From assembly GCA_947166385.1 (NCBI GenBank), contig CAMVEB010000003.1, positions 62,001 to 126,000 of the forward strand: a DNA stretch of 64,000 nt. The letters run 5' to 3'. The stretch's first letter is position 1; the number at the start of each line of letters is the position of its first letter. This document shows positions 42,872-52,788 of the stretch, one piece after another. The notes beneath the pieces are model-generated. The model searched no databases and had not been told where the DNA came from. It saw nothing but the letters and a program-made list of their open reading frames with translations. This stretch comes from an uncultured Clostridia bacterium (GTDB lineage: Bacteria > Bacillota > Clostridia > Christensenellales > Aristaeellaceae). Both the position numbers and the translations under genes were made by a program.

Positions 42872-44137
42872 ATGAAAATCATGGTCATCGGCGGCGGCGG
42901 CCGGGAGCACGCGATCATTAAAAAGCTGAAGGAAAACCCGGCGGCGCAGGAGATCTACGCGCTGCCCGGAAACGGCGGAATCGCCGCCGACGCGACCTGC
43001 GTGGACATCGGCGCGAAGGATCTGGACGGGATTGTCCGATTCGCGAAGGAAACAGGCATCGACTACGCGGTGGTGGCGCCGGACGATCCGCTGGTGCTGG
43101 GGTGCGTGGACCGGCTGGAGGAGATCGGCGTGCCCTGCTTCGGGCCCCGGAAGAACGCGGCCATCATTGAGGGCAGCAAGGTTTTCTCCAAGGATCTGAT
43201 GAAGAAATACGGGATTCCCACCGCGGCGTACGAGGTGTTTACCTCGGCGGAAGCGGCCCTGGCCTATCTGGAAACCGCACCGATGCCCACAGTGGTCAAG
43301 GCGGACGGCCTGGCCCTGGGGAAAGGCGTGACCGTGGCCATGACCCGGGAGGAAGCCCGGGGCGCGGTGCGGGAAATCATGGAGGACCGGAAGTTCGGCG
43401 CCAGCGGCGAACGGATCGTCATCGAGGAATACCTGGAGGGGCCGGAGGTTTCCGTGCTCAGCTTTACGGACGGCACAACCCTGATTCCGATGATTTCCAG
43501 CATGGACCACAAGCGGGCCGGCGACGGGGATACCGGACCGAACACCGGCGGCATGGGGACCGTGGCGCCGAATCCGTACTATACGGAAGAAACGGCGAAA
43601 GAATGCATGGAACGCATTTTCCTGCCGACGATCCGGGCGATGAAGGCGGAGGGCCGGGAATTCCGGGGCTGCCTGTACTTCGGGCTGATGATTACCAGGG
43701 ACGGACCGAAAGTGATCGAATACAACTGCCGGTTCGGCGATCCGGAAACCCAGGTGGTGCTGCCGCTGCTGGAAAGCGACCTGCTGACCGTGATGCAGGC
43801 GGTGACCGCCGGAAAGCTGGCGGAATGCGAAGTGAAATTCCGCGAGGCCCATGCCTGCTGCGTGGTGCTGGCATCAGCGGGATATCCCGGATCCTACGGG
43901 AAGGGATATGAAATCACGATTCCGGAGAGCGTGCGGCCGAACGTATACGTGGCCGGCGCTGCGCTGAAGGACGGGAAAACGGTGACCTCCGGCGGACGGG
44001 TGCTGGGCGTGACGGCGGTGGAAAAAACCCTGCCGGAAGCCGTGAAAAGCGCCTATGCCCTGGCGGAACAGGTGACCTTTGAGAACCGGTACTACCGGAA
44101 GGATATCGGCGCGAGGGCGCTGAAAGCACTGAACTGA
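42872..44137 (+). CDS. purD: Phosphoribosylamine-glycine ligase
   Basis: The protein has 421 residues, an ATP-grasp enzyme. KIMVIGGGGREHAI at the start, FGPRKNAAIIEGSKVFSKDLMKKYGIPTAAY, KADGLALGKGV (ATP-binding), and YFGLMITRDGPKVIEYNCRFGDPETQ (metal binding) are the family landmarks in order. It joins glycine to phosphoribosylamine, step 2. GAGGAG precedes ATG 42872. The purL start follows 12 bp later. Confidence 0.96.
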   Translation: MKIMVIGGGGREHAIIKKLKENPAAQEIYALPGNGGIAADATCVDIGAKDLDGIVRFAKETGIDYAVVAPDDPLVLGCVDRLEEIGVPCFGPRKNAAIIEGSKVFSKDLMKKYGIPTAAYEVFTSAEAALAYLETAPMPTVVKADGLALGKGVTVAMTREEARGAVREIMEDRKFGASGERIVIEEYLEGPEVSVLSFTDGTTLIPMISSMDHKRAGDGDTGPNTGGMGTVAPNPYYTEETAKECMERIFLPTIRAMKAEGREFRGCLYFGLMITRDGPKVIEYNCRFGDPETQVVLPLLESDLLTVMQAVTAGKLAECEVKFREAHACCVVLASAGYPGSYGKGYEITIPESVRPNVYVAGAALKDGKTVTSGGRVLGVTAVEKTLPEAVKSAYALAEQVTFENRYYRKDIGARALKALN

Positions 44138-44149
44138 GAGGAAGAACAA

Positions 44150-47100
44150 ATGGTCTACAGAATCTTTGTGGAAAAGAAACCGGGGCTGGACAACGAAGCC
44201 CGGGCGCTGCTGAGCGACGCCCGAACGCTGCTGGGGATCAGCGGGCTGGAAAAGGTGCGGCTGCTGAACCGGTATGACGCGGAAAACATGGATCCCGAAC
44301 TGTTCAACTATGCGGTGAAGACCGTTTTCTCGGAACCGCAGCTGGATATCGCCACCGAGGAGGCGGATCTGGCCGGGGCGACAGTGTTCGCGGTGGAATA
44401 TCTGCCCGGGCAGTTTGACCAGCGGGCGGATTCCGCGGCCCAGTGCATCCAGATCATCAGCCGGGGAGAGCGCCCCCTGATCCGCAGTGCGAAGCTGTAC
44501 GCCCTGTACGGCAGGCTGACGGCGGAGGAGATCGCGGAGATCAAGAAATATGTGATCAACCCGGTGGAAGCCCGGGAAGCCTCCCTGGAGAAACCGGAGA
44601 CGCTGAAGACCGAATACGCGGTGCCCACGGAAGTGGCGACGCTGGACGGGTTCACGAAGCTGGACCGGAACGGGCTGGAAAGATTCGTCGAGCAGTACGG
44701 CCTGGCGATGGATGCGGAGGATATCGCCTTCTGCCAGCAGTACTTTATCGGCGAGAAACGGGATCCTACCATCACGGAAATCCGGATGCTGGATACCTAC
44801 TGGAGCGACCACTGCCGGCATACGACTTTCCTGACGGAGATTGACGGGGTGAGCTTTGAGGATCCGCTGCTGGAAAAGGCCTACGCCGACTACCTGGCAG
44901 TGCGCAGGGAACTGGGCAGAACGAAACCCGTGTGCCTGATGGACGTGGCGACAGTGGCGGTGCGCTGGCTGAAGGCCAACGGCAGGCTGCCGAAGCTGGA
45001 CGAAAGCGAAGAAATTAACGCCTGCACGGTGAAGATTGAAGTGGAAGCCGACGGGAAAAAGGAACCCTGGCTGCTGCTGTTCAAAAACGAGACCCACAAC
45101 CATCCCACGGAAATTGAACCCTTCGGCGGCGCGGCGACCTGCATCGGCGGCGCCATCCGGGATCCCCTGAGCGGCAGGGCGTATGTATACGGCGCGATGC
45201 GGGTGACCGGCGCGGCGGATCCCACAGTGCCGGTGAGCGAAACGATTCCCGGCAAGCTGCCCCAGCGGAAGCTGGTCACTACGGCGGCGGCGGGATATTC
45301 CTCCTACGGCAACCAGATCGGCCTGGCGACCGGGATCGTGGACGAAATCTATCATCCGGGCTACGCGGCCAAGCGGATGGAAATCGGCGCGGTGATTGCC
45401 GCGGCACCGGCGGAGAACGTGCGCCGGGAGCGGCCCGCGCCGGGGGATACCGTAATTCTGCTGGGCGGCAGCACGGGCCGGGACGGTATCGGCGGCGCCA
45501 CGGGATCCTCCAAGGCGCACAACGCTCACAGCGTGGAAACCTGCGGGGCGGAGGTCCAGAAGGGTAACGCGCCGGAGGAGCGGAAGCTGCAGAGGCTGTT
45601 CCGCAACGGGGAAGCCTGCCGGATGATCAAGCGGTGCAACGACTTCGGCGCCGGCGGCGTCAGCGTCGCCATCGGCGAACTGGCGGACGGGCTGGACATC
45701 AACCTGAACGCGGTGCCGAAGAAATACGACGGACTGGACGGAACCGAGCTGGCGATCTCCGAAAGCCAGGAGCGGATGGCCGTGGTGGTGGCGAAGGAAG
45801 ACGTGGACCGCTTCCTGCGGCTGGCGGAGGAGGAAAACCTGCAGGCCTGCCCGGTGGCGGAAGTGAAGGCGGAACCCCGTCTGACCATGACATGGAACGG
45901 GAAGACCATCGTCGATATCAGCCGCGAATTCCTGAACTCCAACGGCGCGCCGAAGCATATCCGGGTGACGCCCGCGAAGCCGGAGGACTGGCAGAAAAAG
46001 ACGGCCGGGACCTTTACGGAGACGATGAAGGCGACGGCCGCGGATCTGAACATGTGCTCCCGCCGGGGACTGAGCGAACGCTTTGATTCCACGATCGGCG
46101 CCGGAACGGTCCTGATGCCTTTCGGCGGAAAGCACCAGCTGACGCCCATCCAGGCGATGGTGCAGAAGGTGAGCATGGAGCAGAAGCATACCGAGGACTG
46201 CTCCCTGATGGCCTGGGGATACAATCCCTTTATCATGGAGAAGAGCCCTTACCACGGCGCCTACCTGGCGGTGGTGGAGTCGGTGTGCAAGCTGATCGCC
46301 ACTGGCGCGGATTTCCTGGACGTATACCTGACATTCCAGGAATACTTTGAGAAACCCGGGAAGGACGGAAAGCGCTGGGGCAAGCCCCTGGCCGCGCTGC
46401 TGGGCGCCTTTGAGGCGCAGAAGAACCTGGGGATCGGCGCCATCGGCGGCAAGGACTCCATGAGCGGATCCTTCGAAAAGCTGGATGTGCCGCCGACGCT
46501 GGTCTCCTTCGCGGTGACCATGGCGAAGACCGGAGAGATTGTTTCCCCTGAAACCAAGCAAGCCGGTAACCGAGTGATCCTGATCCGGACGGAGACGGAC
46601 GAAAACGGCCTGCCGGAGACGGAGTCCCTGCTGGAAAACTTCCGGAAAGTGAACGAACTGCAGCGCAGCGGCAAGGCCGTCAGTTGCTACACGCCCGGCC
46701 CGGGCGGGATCGCCGAGGCGATTCTGAAGATGAGCGTCGGCAATGGTCTGGGATTCCGGTTCGCGGAGAACATGACCGCGGAGGAACTGACCCGGTACCG
46801 TTATGGCGACTTCCTGCTGGAAGTCACGGACGGGGAAGGCGAGGCCATTGGCGAAGTGACGGACGACGGAAAGCTGACCCTCGGTGCGGAAAACCTTGAC
46901 CTGAGCGAGCTGCAAGCAATCTGGGAAGACCGGCTGGAGCCGGTGTATGCCTGCAACATTCCGACCGCGCCGGAGAAGCCGGAGAATGTTTCCTTTGAAG
47001 CGAAGAGCTGGCCCACGGCGGCGGTGAAGACAGCCCGGCCGCGGGTGCTGATTCCGGCCTTCCCCGGAACCAACTGCGAATACGACAGCGCAAAGGCTGT

Positions 47101-47833
47101 GCGGGACGCGGGGGCGGACGCCCGGATCATTGTGATCAACAACCTGACGGCGGACGGAATTGCCCGCAGCGTCGAGAACTTTGCCCGGGAGATCCGGGAA
47201 TCCCAGATCATCTTTATTCCCGGAGGCTTCAGCGGCGGCGACGAGCCGGACGGCAGCGCCAAGTTCATCACCGCGTTCTTCCGGAACCAGGCAGTGAAGG
47301 AGGGCGTGACGGAGCTTCTGGAGAAAAGAGACGGCCTGATGTGCGGCATCTGCAACGGTTTCCAGGCCCTGATCAAGCTGGGACTGGTGCCCTTCGGCCG
47401 GATCATGGACACGGATGAGCACTGCCCGACGCTGACTTTCAACACCATTGCGCGGCACCAGAGCCGGATCGTGCATACCCGCATTGCCAGCAACAGGAGC
47501 CCCTGGCTGCAGCTGACCCGGGTGGGCGACGTCTACACGGTACCGATCAGCCACGGCGAGGGCCGGTTCCTGGCGGAGGACGGGATGATCCGGAAGCTGG
47601 CGGAGAACGGACAGATCGCTACCCAGTATGTGGATCTGGACGGGAACGCCACGATGGACGTACGCTTCAATCCAAACGGCAGCTGCGCCGCTGTCGAGGG
47701 CATTACGAGCCCGGACGGAAGAGTGCTGGGCAAGATGGGACACAGCGAGCGCGTCGGCAGCGGTCTGTACCGCAACGTGCCCGGAAACTACGAGATCCGC
47801 ATGTTTGAATCCGCGGTGAAGTACTTCAAATAA
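44150..47833 (+). CDS. purL: Phosphoribosylformylglycinamidine synthase, large single-chain form
   Basis: The protein has 1227 residues. The N-terminal domain is followed by the AIR-synthase-like tandem: [41 protein letters not shown], and [12 protein letters not shown]. The C-terminal glutaminase has FPGTNCEYD, the nucleophile in [13 protein letters not shown], and SHGEGRF with the catalytic His. It makes FGAM from FGAR, glutamine and ATP, step 4. The single-chain form differs from the PurL-PurQ-PurS trio of Bacillus. The long antisense frames under it are GC-pattern shadows. Confidence 0.96.
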   Translation: MVYRIFVEKKPGLDNEARALLSDARTLLGISGLEKVRLLNRYDAENMDPELFNYAVKTVFSEPQLDIATEEADLAGATVFAVEYLPGQFDQRADSAAQCIQIISRGERPLIRSAKLYALYGRLTAEEIAEIKKYVINPVEAREASLEKPETLKTEYAVPTEVATLDGFTKLDRNGLERFVEQYGLAMDAEDIAFCQQYFIGEKRDPTITEIRMLDTYWSDHCRHTTFLTEIDGVSFEDPLLEKAYADYLAVRRELGRTKPVCLMDVATVAVRWLKANGRLPKLDESEEINACTVKIEVEADGKKEPWLLLFKNETHNHPTEIEPFGGAATCIGGAIRDPLSGRAYVYGAMRVTGAADPTVPVSETIPGKLPQRKLVTTAAAGYSSYGNQIGLATGIVDEIYHPGYAAKRMEIGAVIAAAPAENVRRERPAPGDTVILLGGSTGRDGIGGATGSSKAHNAHSVETCGAEVQKGNAPEERKLQRLFRNGEACRMIKRCNDFGAGGVSVAIGELADGLDINLNAVPKKYDGLDGTELAISESQERMAVVVAKEDVDRFLRLAEEENLQACPVAEVKAEPRLTMTWNGKTIVDISREFLNSNGAPKHIRVTPAKPEDWQKKTAGTFTETMKATAADLNMCSRRGLSERFDSTIGAGTVLMPFGGKHQLTPIQAMVQKVSMEQKHTEDCSLMAWGYNPFIMEKSPYHGAYLAVVESVCKLIATGADFLDVYLTFQEYFEKPGKDGKRWGKPLAALLGAFEAQKNLGIGAIGGKDSMSGSFEKLDVPPTLVSFAVTMAKTGEIVSPETKQAGNRVILIRTETDENGLPETESLLENFRKVNELQRSGKAVSCYTPGPGGIAEAILKMSVGNGLGFRFAENMTAEELTRYRYGDFLLEVTDGEGEAIGEVTDDGKLTLGAENLDLSELQAIWEDRLEPVYACNIPTAPEKPENVSFEAKSWPTAAVKTARPRVLIPAFPGTNCEYDSAKAVRDAGADARIIVINNLTADGIARSVENFAREIRESQIIFIPGGFSGGDEPDGSAKFITAFFRNQAVKEGVTELLEKRDGLMCGICNGFQALIKLGLVPFGRIMDTDEHCPTLTFNTIARHQSRIVHTRIASNRSPWLQLTRVGDVYTVPISHGEGRFLAEDGMIRKLAENGQIATQYVDLDGNATMDVRFNPNGSCAAVEGITSPDGRVLGKMGHSERVGSGLYRNVPGNYEIRMFESAVKYFK

Positions 47834-47846
47834 GGAGATAACAGAA

Positions 47847-49523
47847 ATGGCTTATTTATCCGATATCGAAATTGCGCAGCAGTGCAAAATGAAACCGATC
47901 ACGGAGATTGCGAAGCGGGCCCATGTCGATGAAAAATACATCGAGCAGTACGGCCGGTACAAGGCCAAGATCGATCCCGCGCTGATCGATGAAACGGACC
48001 GGAAGCCCGGCAAGCTGGTGCTGGTCACCGCCATCACGCCAACGCCGGCAGGAGAGGGAAAGACCACTACGACCATCGGCCTGGCGGACGGACTGAGCCG
48101 GATCGGCAAGGATGTGACCGTGGCGCTGCGGGAGCCCAGCCTGGGCCCGGTGTTCGGTGTCAAGGGCGGCGCGGCCGGCGGCGGATATGCCCAGGTCGTG
48201 CCGATGGAGGATATCAACCTGCACTTTACCGGCGACTTCCACGCCATCGGCGCGGCCAACAACCTGCTGGCGGCCATGCTGGACAACCATATTCAGCAGG
48301 GAAACGCCCTGGGCATTGATGTGAAGAAAATCACCTGGAAGCGCTGCGTGGATATGAATGACCGGCAGCTGCGGTTCGTGGTGGACGGCCTGGGCGGAAA
48401 GGCCAACGGAACACCCCGGGAGGACGGGTTTGACATCACGGTCGCCAGCGAAATCATGGCGGTCTTCTGCCTGGCTTCCTCCATGAAGGACCTGAAAGAG
48501 CGCCTGGGCCGGATCATCGTGGCCTATACCTATGATGACCGGCCTGTGACCGCAGGCGACCTGAAAGCCACCGGCGCCATGGCGGCCCTGCTGCGGGACG
48601 CGCTGAAGCCCAATCTGGTTCAGACGCTGGAAGGAACCCCCGCTTTTGTGCACGGCGGGCCTTTTGCCAATATCGCCCACGGGTGCAACTCCGTGATGGC
48701 CACCCGCATGGCGATGCGGATGGGGGACTACACGGTGACGGAAGCCGGATTCGGCGCGGATCTGGGCGCGGAGAAGTTCCTGGACATCAAATGCCGCATG
48801 GCCGGGCTGACCCCGGACGCTGTTGTGGTGGTCGGCACGGTGCGGGCGCTGAAGATGCACGGCGGCCTGGACAAAAAACAGCTGGCGGAAGAGAACCTGG
48901 AAGCGCTGGAAAAAGGCATCCCGAATCTGCTGCGCCATGTGCGCAACATCCGGGAAGTATACCAGCTGCCCTGCGTGGTGGCCATCAACCGCTTCCCCAC
49001 GGATACGGACAGGGAAATTGAATTCATTATCCGCAAGTGCCGCGAACTGGGCGTGAACACCGTGCTGAGCACCGTGTGGGCCGAGGGCGGCAAGGGCGGA
49101 GAGGAACTGGCCCGCGAAGTGGTTCGTCTGTGCGAGGAGGAGAAGGGCCACTTCACCTTCAGCTATGACCTGGATATGACCATCGAGGAAAAGCTGCATG
49201 CAGTGGCGACGAAGATCTACGGCGGCGCCGGCGTGGCCCTGACACCCGCGGCGAAGAAGCAGGCGGAACGCCTGACCGCCCTGGGATTTGATAAAATGCC
49301 GGTATGCGTGGCAAAGACACAATACTCCTTCTCCGACGATCCCACGCTGCTGGGCGCGCCGGAAGGATTCACCGTTACGGTGCGGAATCTGAAAGTTTCC
49401 GCGGGCGCCGGTTTCCTGGTGGCGCTGACCGGGGAGATTATGACGATGCCCGGGCTGCCGAAGTCTCCGGCGGCGGAGCGCATCGATGTGGACGAAACCG
49501 GGAAGATTACCGGACTGTTCTGA
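47847..49523 (+). CDS. fhs: Formate-tetrahydrofolate ligase
   Basis: The protein has 558 residues, standard length. [20 protein letters not shown] (about 63-82) is the P-loop, followed by [23 protein letters not shown] and the characteristic [15 protein letters not shown]. It charges THF with formate using ATP to give 10-formyl-THF, the one-carbon donor for PurN and AICAR transformylase, which explains its place at the end of the purine operon. Stop at 49523 is followed 14 bp later by a strong terminator. Confidence 0.97.
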   Translation: MAYLSDIEIAQQCKMKPITEIAKRAHVDEKYIEQYGRYKAKIDPALIDETDRKPGKLVLVTAITPTPAGEGKTTTTIGLADGLSRIGKDVTVALREPSLGPVFGVKGGAAGGGYAQVVPMEDINLHFTGDFHAIGAANNLLAAMLDNHIQQGNALGIDVKKITWKRCVDMNDRQLRFVVDGLGGKANGTPREDGFDITVASEIMAVFCLASSMKDLKERLGRIIVAYTYDDRPVTAGDLKATGAMAALLRDALKPNLVQTLEGTPAFVHGGPFANIAHGCNSVMATRMAMRMGDYTVTEAGFGADLGAEKFLDIKCRMAGLTPDAVVVVGTVRALKMHGGLDKKQLAEENLEALEKGIPNLLRHVRNIREVYQLPCVVAINRFPTDTDREIEFIIRKCRELGVNTVLSTVWAEGGKGGEELAREVVRLCEEEKGHFTFSYDLDMTIEEKLHAVATKIYGGAGVALTPAAKKQAERLTALGFDKMPVCVAKTQYSFSDDPTLLGAPEGFTVTVRNLKVSAGAGFLVALTGEIMTMPGLPKSPAAERIDVDETGKITGLF

Positions 49524-49537
49524 TTCCGGATACAGAA

Positions 49538-49582
49538 AGAGAGCGCGAACCCGCCGCGGCAGGTTCGCGCCCTCTGCTTTTC
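49538..49582. terminator. Terminator of the purine operon
   Basis: GCGCGAACC (49543-49551) pairs with 49562-49570. After one mismatch AGAG (49538-49541) pairs with CTCT (49572-49575), and CTTTT follows. It lies between convergent genes and may serve both. Confidence 0.65.
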
Positions 49583-49589
49583 CAGCCTT

Positions 49590-50750
49590 TCAGGCAGCCG
49601 GCTTTTTCAGCAGGTTCGCGGTCTTCTTCCAGACCCAGCGGAACAGGATCGTGGCGGGGACGGCGCAGGCCAGCACTGCGCAGATGAACAGGGGAACATT
49701 ACTGATATAATAGAGACTATTTGTGAAATCCAGGAAATTATAGCCGAAGAGCTCGACAAAGATGCCGTGCATCAGATAGAACTCCAGCGTTACGGCGCCA
49801 AGCCAGGCCAGCACCCTGTTGCCAAGCTTTACCTTCATCATGAGCAGGAAGCAGAAGGCCACGAAGGCGATGCCGACCAGCCATTCCAGGCCGCAGCTCA
49901 TCAGACGGTGGGGGATCTTCAGGGGATCTCCCCATTCGCCGTAGTATCCCCAGACGAAATTATTCATGTATTGCGACTGCTGGAAGAGCAGGAAGATAGC
50001 GGCGAAGCTCAGGAGCAGCCAGAACCAGTACCCCTTCTTCAGGAAGCGGGTGATTTTCTCCTCGTGCTTCGCGAAGAGCAGCCCCAGGGGGAAGAGGATG
50101 GCGCTGTTGTACCACCATTCGCCCCGCATCCACCAGTCATCCTGGTGATCGATGAAAGCGCCGAGCACGGTATAGCCCAGCGTGAACAGGAAGACCCAGA
50201 AGATGGCGGTTCCCTCGCGCCGGCAGAATCGGAAAGCCGCCCAGAAAGCCAGATAGAAGAAAGGCATCACAATCAGGTACCAGGCGTTGAAATTGGCCAT
50301 GTGCAGGCCGGACAGATACCAGAGGACGGTGATGGCGTCCATCTTTTCGCCCATCAGCAGGCGGACCGCCGTATAGATGATTTCCGACAGATAGAAGGCG
50401 ATGATCAGGGGAACGATCCGCCGGCGGAAGAAACCCTTCAGGTAGTCCGGCTTGGATCTGAAGCTTTTATACAGCCCCAGGCCGCTGCAGAAAAAGAATA
50501 CGGCTACAAACATATAGCCCATGGGGACAAAGGGATCCATGCCGTGGATGATGTATGTCCGGGGATGCCAGGAGGCGCAGGTTTTCTGGGCCATATGGTG
50601 CAGGGCGACGCCGAGGATCATGATCCCCTGCAGGATTTTTGTCTGCTGCAGGGAGGTATAGTCATCATTCCAGTTTCCGCGCCCGACGCTTTTTGCCCCA
50701 AAGAACAGGAGGAGCGCCAGAGCGAAATAAAACAGGTACATCCAGTCCAA
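49590..50750 (-). CDS. Acyltransferase-3 family membrane protein
   Basis: The protein has about 386 residues with ten or so hydrophobic helices. The start has an N-terminal helix (MYLFYFALALLLFFGAKSV) followed by the family's first reentrant region LQGIMILGVALHHMAQKT, with a conserved-looking His pair, and later a C-terminal LEFYLMHGIFVELFG. These fit the acyltransferase 3 (OafA/NodX-like) family, which O-acetylates surface glycans or similar substrates. The first codon is read as TTG 50750, with ATG 50741 an alternative; neither has a strong ribosome binding site. No glycan cluster is nearby. Confidence 0.75.
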   Translation of the reverse strand: MDWMYLFYFALALLLFFGAKSVGRGNWNDDYTSLQQTKILQGIMILGVALHHMAQKTCASWHPRTYIIHGMDPFVPMGYMFVAVFFFCSGLGLYKSFRSKPDYLKGFFRRRIVPLIIAFYLSEIIYTAVRLLMGEKMDAITVLWYLSGLHMANFNAWYLIVMPFFYLAFWAAFRFCRREGTAIFWVFLFTLGYTVLGAFIDHQDDWWMRGEWWYNSAILFPLGLLFAKHEEKITRFLKKGYWFWLLLSFAAIFLLFQQSQYMNNFVWGYYGEWGDPLKIPHRLMSCGLEWLVGIAFVAFCFLLMMKVKLGNRVLAWLGAVTLEFYLMHGIFVELFGYNFLDFTNSLYYISNVPLFICAVLACAVPATILFRWVWKKTANLLKKPAA

Positions 50751-50925
50751 ATTCCATCATCCCTTCGGTCATTTCTTCCGGCGGCTGCCGCAGGCAGACC
50801 GCCCGGTCATTATAACAGATCATTTCCTGCCGGAAAAGATGTCCGGACTTTTTTTGTTCGCCTTTTATTTCCCGGGGAATTACGGTATAATACACATACT
50901 TTTTTCGGAAAGGGGAGGGAAAGGC

Positions 50926-52326
50926 ATGAATGAATCGTTTCTTCCACAGGAGGAGATGCCGCTGGCGGGGCAGCCGCTGGCTGCCCGGATGCGTCCCTCC
51001 ACGCTGGATGAAATTGCCGGCCAGCAGCACCTGCTCGGGCCGGGCAAGGTGCTGCGGCGGCTGATTTCTTCCGACTGCATAACATCCATGATCTTCTGGG
51101 GCCCGCCCGGCGTCGGCAAGACGACGCTGGCCCGGGTTATCGCCCTGCAGACGCAGGCGACCTTCATTGATTTTTCCGCCGTGACCAGCGGGATCCGGGA
51201 AATCCGCCAGGTGATGCTGAAGGCGGAGGAGAACCGGACCTACGGGGTGCGCACGATTGTGTTTGTGGATGAAATCCACCGGTTCAACAAGGCGCAGCAG
51301 GATGCCTTCCTGCCTTTTGTGGAGAAGGGCAGCATTGTGCTGATCGGCGCGACGACGGAGAATCCTTCCTTCGAGGTGAACAGCGCGCTGCTTTCCCGCT
51401 GTAAGGTGTTTGTGCTGCAGGCGCTGAGCCGGGAGGACATCCTGACGCTGCTCCGCCGGGCGCTGAGCGATGACCGGGGATTCGGGCGGGACCATGTGAC
51501 CGTCAGCGGGGAAGCGCTGAACGCGATTGCCGATTTCTGCAACGGAGACGCCCGCAGCGCGCTGAGCACGCTGGAGATGGTGGTGCTGAACGGCGAGGTG
51601 AGCGAGGAAGGCATCCGGGTGACGGATGAGATCGTCGCCCAGTGCCTGAGCCGGAAGAACCTGATGTACGACAAGGACGGAGAGGAGCACTACAACCAGA
51701 TCTCCGCGCTGCACAAGTCCATGCGCAACTCGGATCCGGACGCCGCGGTCTACTGGATGATGCGCATGCTGGAAGGCGGAGAGGATCCCCTGTATATCGC
51801 CCGCCGGGTGCTGCGCTTCGCGGCGGAGGATGTCGGGCTGGCGGATCCCCGGGCCATGGAAGTGGCCGTGGCGGCGTATCAGGCCTGCCACTTTATCGGC
51901 GTGCCGGAGTGCAACGTGCACCTGGCGGAGGCAGTGGTCTACATGTCGCTGGCCTCCAAATCCAACGCGATGGAAATGGCGGTCATGGAAGCCCGGGAAG
52001 CCATTGAAAAGGAACCGGACGCGCCGGTGCCCCTGGTGATCCGCAACGCGCCGACCCGGCTGATGCGCAACCTCGACTACGGCAAGGGCTACCAGTATGC
52101 CCACGACTATGCCGAGAAGATTACGGCCATGCAATGCCTGCCGGACTCTCTGAAGGACCGCCGGTTCTACCATCCGACCGCCCAGGGGCAGGAAGCCCGC
52201 TACAAGGAGCGGCTGGAGCAGATCCTCGCCTGGAAAGAGGAGCGCCGGAAACAGGAAAAAAGGAGTGGTTATGCTGAAGGAACTGCTGTATCAGGCGGTC
52301 GACTGGATCGCGATGATTCACGATAA
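50926..52326 (+). CDS. rarA: RarA/MgsA replication-associated recombination AAA ATPase
   Basis: The protein has 466 residues; ATG 50926 follows [26 protein letters not shown], Walker [10 protein letters not shown] (about 60-68), Walker [28 protein letters not shown] (sensor/arginine finger region) and the C-terminal [35 protein letters not shown] are all diagnostic of RarA. It is a clamp-loader-like ATPase acting at stalled replication forks. A TATAAT box (50886-50891) lies upstream without a good -35. The C-terminal end overlaps the next gene by 56 bp. Confidence 0.95.
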   Translation: MNESFLPQEEMPLAGQPLAARMRPSTLDEIAGQQHLLGPGKVLRRLISSDCITSMIFWGPPGVGKTTLARVIALQTQATFIDFSAVTSGIREIRQVMLKAEENRTYGVRTIVFVDEIHRFNKAQQDAFLPFVEKGSIVLIGATTENPSFEVNSALLSRCKVFVLQALSREDILTLLRRALSDDRGFGRDHVTVSGEALNAIADFCNGDARSALSTLEMVVLNGEVSEEGIRVTDEIVAQCLSRKNLMYDKDGEEHYNQISALHKSMRNSDPDAAVYWMMRMLEGGEDPLYIARRVLRFAAEDVGLADPRAMEVAVAAYQACHFIGVPECNVHLAEAVVYMSLASKSNAMEMAVMEAREAIEKEPDAPVPLVIRNAPTRLMRNLDYGKGYQYAHDYAEKITAMQCLPDSLKDRRFYHPTAQGQEARYKERLEQILAWKEERRKQEKRSGYAEGTAVSGGRLDRDDSR

Positions 52327-52693
52327 GATTACCCGCTGGAACGACCAGTTTGAAATGACCCTGTCGGACAAGGAACTGCACTTTCTGGTGATCGGCGTGC
52401 TGGGCATGCTGCTGATCTTCCTGATTCATCCGCTGTTCCGCCACCTGGCGAAAACCAACCATGTGATGGTGATCTCCTGGATCTATGTATTCACGCTGAT
52501 CCTGGTGATCACCTTTGCCATCGAGATCGGCCAGCGGATCAGCAAAAAGGGGGATATGGAGTTTGCCGATATCGTGTTCGGGGTGGGCGGGTTCATTGCG
52601 CTGTTCGCGGTGTTCGCCGTGATCCGGGCGGTTGCCCTGGGTATTGCCCACCTTGTCCGCAGCCGCAGGGCTGCCCGGGCGATTGATGCTTGA
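52271..52693 (+). CDS. Small three-helix membrane protein, unknown
   Basis: The protein has 140 residues; ATG 52271 follows AAAGGAG inside the end of rarA. Three hydrophobic helices lie near 39-57 (FLVIGVLGMLLIFLIHPLF), 67-86 (VMVISWIYVFTLILVITFA) and 98-120 (IVFGVGGFIALFAVFAVIRAV). The C-terminus is basic (RSRRAARAIDA) and should be cytoplasmic. No family is recognised. The overlap implies translation coupled to rarA, though a functional link is not established. The promoter of the next gene overlaps its stop codon. Confidence 0.75.
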   Translation: MLKELLYQAVDWIAMIHDKITRWNDQFEMTLSDKELHFLVIGVLGMLLIFLIHPLFRHLAKTNHVMVISWIYVFTLILVITFAIEIGQRISKKGDMEFADIVFGVGGFIALFAVFAVIRAVALGIAHLVRSRRAARAIDA

Positions 52694-52718
52694 CAGGCCT
52701 CCTGCCGGATGTCATAAT
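52690..52718 (+). promoter_or_regulatory. Promoter of the GH3 gene
   Basis: TTGACA (52690-52695) and CATAAT (52713-52718) have 17-bp spacing; the -35 overlaps the TGA of the preceding membrane-protein gene. It gives a leader of about 65 nt before ATG 52789. Confidence 0.6.
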
Positions 52719-52788
52719 GACGTTGGATAAAAGCGCTTTTCCACAGACTGATTTCTACAATAAAATAAGGAGCAAAGGAGAGCGACAG

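Noticed and set aside
43874-47743. Antisense open frame of 1289 codons opposite purL
   Set aside because: It mirrors the third-position GC bias of purL, has an unnatural composition rich in His, Arg, Gln and Pro, and no ribosome binding site.
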